Translations under genes and position numbers: made by a program
In this document: piece by piece, positions 60,877 to 64,000 of the stretch
Layout: each line of letters opens with the position of its first letter
How positions within the stretch are numbered: position 1 is the first letter of the stretch
Source: a virus
Reading direction: 5' to 3' (one strand)
Virus record (IMG/VR): IMGVR_UViG_3300036715_002050
Location: 62,001 to 126,000 of that record
Length of the DNA: 64,000 bases
Notes under the pieces: model-generated
Told to the model about the DNA's origin: nothing
Database searches by the model: none
Seen by the model: only the letters and a program-made list of their open reading frames with translations

Positions 60877-61197
60877 ATGCCTTGTCGATCTGGAGATGAG
60901 TGTTGGTCTTGCGGTCATAGTCCGAGTGATACTACGTCCCGGGCGCAAGTGGATACTGCTTCTTTCCACGTCTGCCCTACGATTGACCGCACCAAGTACG
61001 TAGACGAGTGGATGTTTTGTGAAGCAATGGCCAAGCTAGAAGAGGCCGAATGGGCTACCTTGGTTGATGACCGGGGCACGTGGCCCATGTTGAAGGCGCG
61101 GTTGTACCCGACCGAAGTGGCCGGGCTGCGGGCGCTGGTGCAATACTTGAACGACCTGTTAGAGCACGAACGCGACGAAATGGAGTGGGACAAATGA
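60877..61197 (+). CDS. Cys-containing protein, 106 aa
   Basis: AAAGGAGCGCC before the ATG. CRSGDECWSC near the N-terminus suggests a zinc site; helical acidic C-terminus. ATGA overlap with the next. Confidence 0.78.
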   Translation: MPCRSGDECWSCGHSPSDTTSRAQVDTASFHVCPTIDRTKYVDEWMFCEAMAKLEEAEWATLVDDRGTWPMLKARLYPTEVAGLRALVQYLNDLLEHERDEMEWDK

Positions 61198-61634
61198 CTG
61201 AAAAAACTTATAGCATTTCTAAGAAGAACTTGCAAGACCTGTTGGAACTGTGGGCTGACTTGCAAGGATTGCGCACGACGGTAGATGCTCGAAAAGATCC
61301 GGCGGCGATTATGATGCTAAACCAAGCGGTGTTGCGCATTGACGAGATCATTTCGTTACCGGAGTACAAGGAAGCGTTTGAAGACGAACCGGTGGTCGAT
61401 CCCAGCGAGTCTATTTCGATCACGTGGTCTGCAGAAGACCAAGCGTTAGCCGATTCGTCGGTACCGTCTGTTGGTGCCGAGCGTTTTTGGGAAGAGGAGT
61501 TCGAACGGGGGTTCAACAAGGCGCTGGGCACCCCGTCCGGGGCGTTGACCTCGGCCCCAGGATCGGCTACGGTGGGTAAATCAAAGGGCGAGCAAGCCCT
61601 CAAGGAGTGGGTCGATGGCATCGACGACGAATGA
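61194..61634 (+). CDS. Unknown protein, 146 aa
   Basis: ATGA overlap. Helical N-terminus (KKNLQDLLELWADLQGLRTT), acidic, C-terminal Gly/Ser region. Unknown. Confidence 0.78.
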   Translation: MTEKTYSISKKNLQDLLELWADLQGLRTTVDARKDPAAIMMLNQAVLRIDEIISLPEYKEAFEDEPVVDPSESISITWSAEDQALADSSVPSVGAERFWEEEFERGFNKALGTPSGALTSAPGSATVGKSKGEQALKEWVDGIDDE

Positions 61635-61950
61635 CGTAGACGTGGCGCCCGAACTGATCGAGTACGATTTCGCCTACACGTACTTGGGGTTCAACAAAGC
61701 TGTACGGTTGTTGACCGGGCGCGACGAAGATGCCGCGTTGGCGTTCTTGGACTTGTTGTGGCGGAATTTGAACGAAGCCACCCGCACCTTTTGCAAGTCC
61801 GGCACCTTGGACGATTTGATGGCCGAGTGTGTGGCCAAAGGCGTGCCCGACCACTACACCCAAATCTTTAGCCGCGAATTTATCACCGCTCCCCAGAACT
61901 CACCCACAATACCCGACATAGACACCGACACACACAAGGACACCAAATGA
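61615..61950 (+). CDS. Unknown protein, 111 aa
   Basis: Overlaps the preceding gene by 20 nt; CAAGGAGTGGGTCG before the ATG. Helical with FAYTYLGFNKAVRLLTGRDED. Asp/Thr-rich end (DTDTHKDTK). Confidence 0.78.
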   Translation: MASTTNDVDVAPELIEYDFAYTYLGFNKAVRLLTGRDEDAALAFLDLLWRNLNEATRTFCKSGTLDDLMAECVAKGVPDHYTQIFSREFITAPQNSPTIPDIDTDTHKDTK

Positions 61951-62234
61951 CTTTCGGACAAGCGGCAAGCGGCGTATTCACGGGGATAGCTGTAGCAGTT
62001 GCAGCCGGTTTGGCAGCATGTGTCGGAGAAAGTATCCAGGCCGATGGACACGTGGAGTATTGCCGCATTAAAACCGTGCAGCAAGCCAACATCGCCAACA
62101 TGTACCACTTAATTGGGTTTCGTCCGTGGCGCCCAGACACGACCATCGTGGTCACACAAACGCTGACGGAAGCGGTCCAGGCTGCTGCAGCTATCAACTG
62201 CCCGCTGAACAAACCCACCAAGGACACCAAATGA
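61947..62234 (+). CDS. Putative small lipoprotein, 95 aa
   Basis: ATGA overlap. Hydrophobic N-terminal segment (FTGIAVAVAAGLAAC) ends in a lipobox-like LAAC, so probably lipid-anchored. C-terminal PTKDTK mirrors the preceding gene's HKDTK. Unknown function. Confidence 0.68.
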   Translation: MTFGQAASGVFTGIAVAVAAGLAACVGESIQADGHVEYCRIKTVQQANIANMYHLIGFRPWRPDTTIVVTQTLTEAVQAAAAINCPLNKPTKDTK

Positions 62235-62452
62235 TCATCGAAAACCGTCTACGAAAGCCAACTCTTTTTCACCTGCTTTCCATAGGAGATTTGTTTACTT
62301 TGGACGGCCCTGAAGTCTACATGAAACTACAACCGTTTCAAAGGAATGGGTTGAATTACAATGCTGTCGTACAGAACAACGGAGCGATGTGTGTCTTTGC
62401 AGACAATACGAACGTTCGGGTGTGCACGGGCGTTCTAACCATCAAGGACTGA
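62231..62452 (+). CDS. Unknown protein, 73 aa
   Basis: ATGA overlap. Beta-rich small protein (DLFTLDGPEVYMKLQPFQRN; CVFADNTNVRVCTGVL). Unknown; resembles short phage proteins with an SH3-like pattern. Confidence 0.75.
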   Translation: MIIENRLRKPTLFHLLSIGDLFTLDGPEVYMKLQPFQRNGLNYNAVVQNNGAMCVFADNTNVRVCTGVLTIKD

Positions 62453-62455
62453 CCA

Positions 62456-62727
62456 ATGAAAATCTTGGAAAAAGGTACTGGGCAAAAGACGTGGGCGAAG
62501 CGGGCGACGTGCGCTGTGTCCCGGGGCGGCTGCGGGGCCAAGCTGTTGGTAGAAGCTACAGACATTTACCGATGGACCCACCACGACTACGGCGGCGGTC
62601 TGATACCTACCAAGCTTTTCGTTGTCCTGAATGTGGTGTAGAGACTTACATCGATGTACCGTTTGATGTCAAATGCACTGGACGAGATCGTACCAAGTCT
62701 TCTGCGGGATCTGATCCTTGGGATTGA
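62456..62727 (+). pseudogene. Frameshifted zinc-ribbon phage protein
   Basis: MKILEKGTGQKTWAKRATC...GGCGAKLLVEATDIYRW and GGGLIPTK run in one frame to a TAG at 62641. The expected continuation FRCPECGVETYIDVP lies in another frame to 62727. A one-base indel near 62608-62620 breaks the gene. Restored, it matches a common phage family with a Cys4 site. Confidence 0.75.
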
Positions 62728-62756
62728 TTTTTAGAACTTTAACAAAGGAGCAATAA

Positions 62757-63131
62757 ATGTGGACTCATTTTTGGGATATGCATTCAGGTGGCAAGATCAA
62801 AACTGCATGGGCACATATCTATATCGAAGCACCTATCGAACAAGCGCGTGGCATTTTTTACCAAATGTTTGGGCGCAATCCGGACTATATTTCATGTTCA
62901 TGTTGTGGGTCAGACTTTTCGGTGTCAGAATCCGACACGATTGATCAAGCAACGGAATACCAGCGCGGTTATCGTCACCCCCGTATGTCGGTAGAAGAAT
63001 ACGTGGTCCAGCCAGAAGTCAAAGTTGTGTACGCGGCAGAAGCAGCTACAGTAGACGCGCAAGCGGGTGTCAAAGCTATTCGACACGAAGAGTGCTGGGT
63101 TTGCGCCGCTGCCGCGGGCGAGGACTGGTAA
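62757..63131 (+). CDS. Unknown zinc-ribbon protein, 124 aa
   Basis: AAAGGAGCAATAA before the ATG. CSCCGSDFSV (about 47-56) and a CWVC pair near the C-terminus; EAPIEQARGIFYQMFGRNPD precedes. Related phage proteins exist to my knowledge; function unknown. Confidence 0.8.
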   Translation: MWTHFWDMHSGGKIKTAWAHIYIEAPIEQARGIFYQMFGRNPDYISCSCCGSDFSVSESDTIDQATEYQRGYRHPRMSVEEYVVQPEVKVVYAAEAATVDAQAGVKAIRHEECWVCAAAAGEDW

Positions 63132-63394
63132 TGGGGTTCAGACACATTGAAAGAGTCCGCTGGGAAGAAGTAGAACTGTTTGCTACCACGGGGGTGATGA
63201 AGATGGTCAAACTCCGGTCGGTGTTGTGCTTGGTCGACAAAGCGTGGAAGTGGCGTACGGTGTTGCCGATTCGCCATCGTCCTGCTGAAATCGACCCGAC
63301 GGACCCGACCATCTGCCCTAAGTGCTTGGAAGTCTATGCGCTGGAGTCGTTGGAGTGGGTAGAAGCGGGTGGCGAGCATCCTCGCCCGCATTGA
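63131..63394 (+). CDS. Unknown protein, 87 aa
   Basis: TAATG overlap. CPKC (about 64-67) and a basic middle (LVDKAWKWRTVLPIRHR). Unknown. Confidence 0.75.
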   Translation: MGFRHIERVRWEEVELFATTGVMKMVKLRSVLCLVDKAWKWRTVLPIRHRPAEIDPTDPTICPKCLEVYALESLEWVEAGGEHPRPH

Positions 63395-63446
63395 CTGTAC
63401 CGTCTAGGTCGTATAAAAGACTTGGTTAAATAACAAGGAGCATCAT

Positions 63447-64000
63447 ATGGGTTACAAATCGATCAACAACCTGCACAAAGACCCCGACGTAATGTCGACG
63501 GGCAAAGAGCTGTATGAAACAGAAAAGATCCACGGGACTTCAACCAACATTCTGTTGACCAAGCTGCCGCAAGGTGAAGTGGCTGTCGAATTGATGCATG
63601 GTGGGCTGAAGAGTGCAGCGTCGTTTGCGCAGATCGTAGAGAAGTTTTTGCTGTTGGACCGTGCGCCCAACATGTTTTCGCAGTTGTCGGCATCGGAGGT
63701 GCAAATCTTCGGGGAAGGGTATGGCGGGAACGTTCTGCAGATGGGCAAAACGTATGGGCCAGAAATCCGGTTCGTAGCGTTCGAAGTATTCGTGACGCAC
63801 ACTTCCGGCAAAACGGAGTGGCTAACTGTGCCAGAAGCAGAAAAAGTGGCGCGCATTATGGGGTGCGACTTTGTGCCTTGGTCCAAGATCCCGTCCACAT
63901 GGGAAGCGGTAGACAAAGCACGTAACCAGCCGTCCCGTTTGGCTGCGCGGATCTTCCCGGAAGGCGATGGTCGTTGCGAAGGCGTGGTGTTGCGTCCATT
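63447..64000 (+). CDS. Second RNA ligase, 3' truncated by window end
   Basis: AACAAGGAGCATCAT before the ATG. Motif I ETEKIHGTSTNI (K27 adenylated), motif III-like FGEGYGGN, IIIa-like FVAFEVFV and motif IV CEGVVLRP are visible in 184 codons; no stop before the window end. Family similar to T4 Rnl2 / Rnl5-type ligases. Distinct from the ligase at 47042. Confidence 0.85.
   Translation, partial: MGYKSINNLHKDPDVMSTGKELYETEKIHGTSTNILLTKLPQGEVAVELMHGGLKSAASFAQIVEKFLLLDRAPNMFSQLSASEVQIFGEGYGGNVLQMGKTYGPEIRFVAFEVFVTHTSGKTEWLTVPEAEKVARIMGCDFVPWSKIPSTWEAVDKARNQPSRLAARIFPEGDGRCEGVVLRP

Overview
The window looks like part of a large (jumbo-class) tailed bacteriophage genome infecting a Gram-negative bacterium. 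This is inferred from a tail/assembly gene block, very dense short genes with ATGA/TAATG overlaps, a very large tRNA complement, inteins, a phage-type Dam methylase, RNA ligases, lipobox proteins and sigma70-like promoters (TTGAC[A/T], 17-nt spacer, TAnnnT). No host can be named from the sequence alone.

Layout. (1) 0-5.7 kb, minus strand: tail module (baseplate-hub-like protein, tape-measure-like protein, two small upstream genes in the position of tail assembly chaperones). Almost everything after this is on the plus strand. (2) 5.8-7.4 kb: peptide deformylase and small genes behind tandem promoters. (3) 7.5-14.4 kb: a dense tRNA array, with small genes embedded in it. These include two mini-proteins matching the N-terminal (UBA) domain of elongation factor Ts and an HD-domain protein. 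With the tRNAs further downstream, I can read anticodons for all 20 amino acids plus one CTA (amber suppressor) anticodon. Several tRNA-like structures are interrupted, nested or degenerate. (4) 14.4-21.1 kb: small-gene operons with a SLOG/YspA-like protein, a NADAR (YbiA-like) protein, a nucleoside 2-deoxyribosyltransferase-like protein, a frameshifted nucleotide-pyrophosphohydrolase-like gene and a free-standing class II aminoacyl-tRNA-synthetase-like domain. (5) 21.1-23.1 kb: no convincing genes; a G/T-rich repeat tract followed by about 1.2 kb that looks like one very large structured RNA ending in a tRNA-like element. (6) 23.2-38.5 kb: cassettes of one or two small genes, each ending in an intergenic hairpin (often with a TTAACGG loop) and followed by a stereotyped leader (TTTGTTGT, then AGGAG, then ACATG). 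Six paralogs of one family (DUF6197-like), a DUF932 protein, a Gp88-like protein, scattered tRNAs and a second structured non-coding stretch (30.9-31.6 kb) lie here. (7) 38.5-53.4 kb: overlapping small genes under repeated promoters, with a C39-like protease, nucleotidyltransferase-like protein, MESH1/SpoT-like HD hydrolase, RNA ligase, cyclic-phosphate-processing receiver protein (frameshifted) and a cytidine-deaminase-like protein. (8) 53.4-64 kb: two paralogous AAA+ ATPases, each split inside its Walker A motif by a LAGLIDADG intein, then a Dam-like methylase, small genes and the start of a second RNA ligase.

How it may work together. tRNAs for every amino acid, peptide deformylase, EF-Ts-like mini-proteins, a synthetase-like domain, two RNA ligases and a receiver linked to RNA-end processing point to extensive phage control or repair of translation, plausibly against anticodon-nuclease defences. 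SLOG, NADAR, deoxyribosyltransferase-like, HD hydrolase and deaminase genes point to nucleotide and NAD/ADP-ribose signalling chemistry. Functional roles are inferred from motifs only; no search was run. Four conserved genes carry single-base frameshifts, so either gene decay or residual sequencing indels should be considered.
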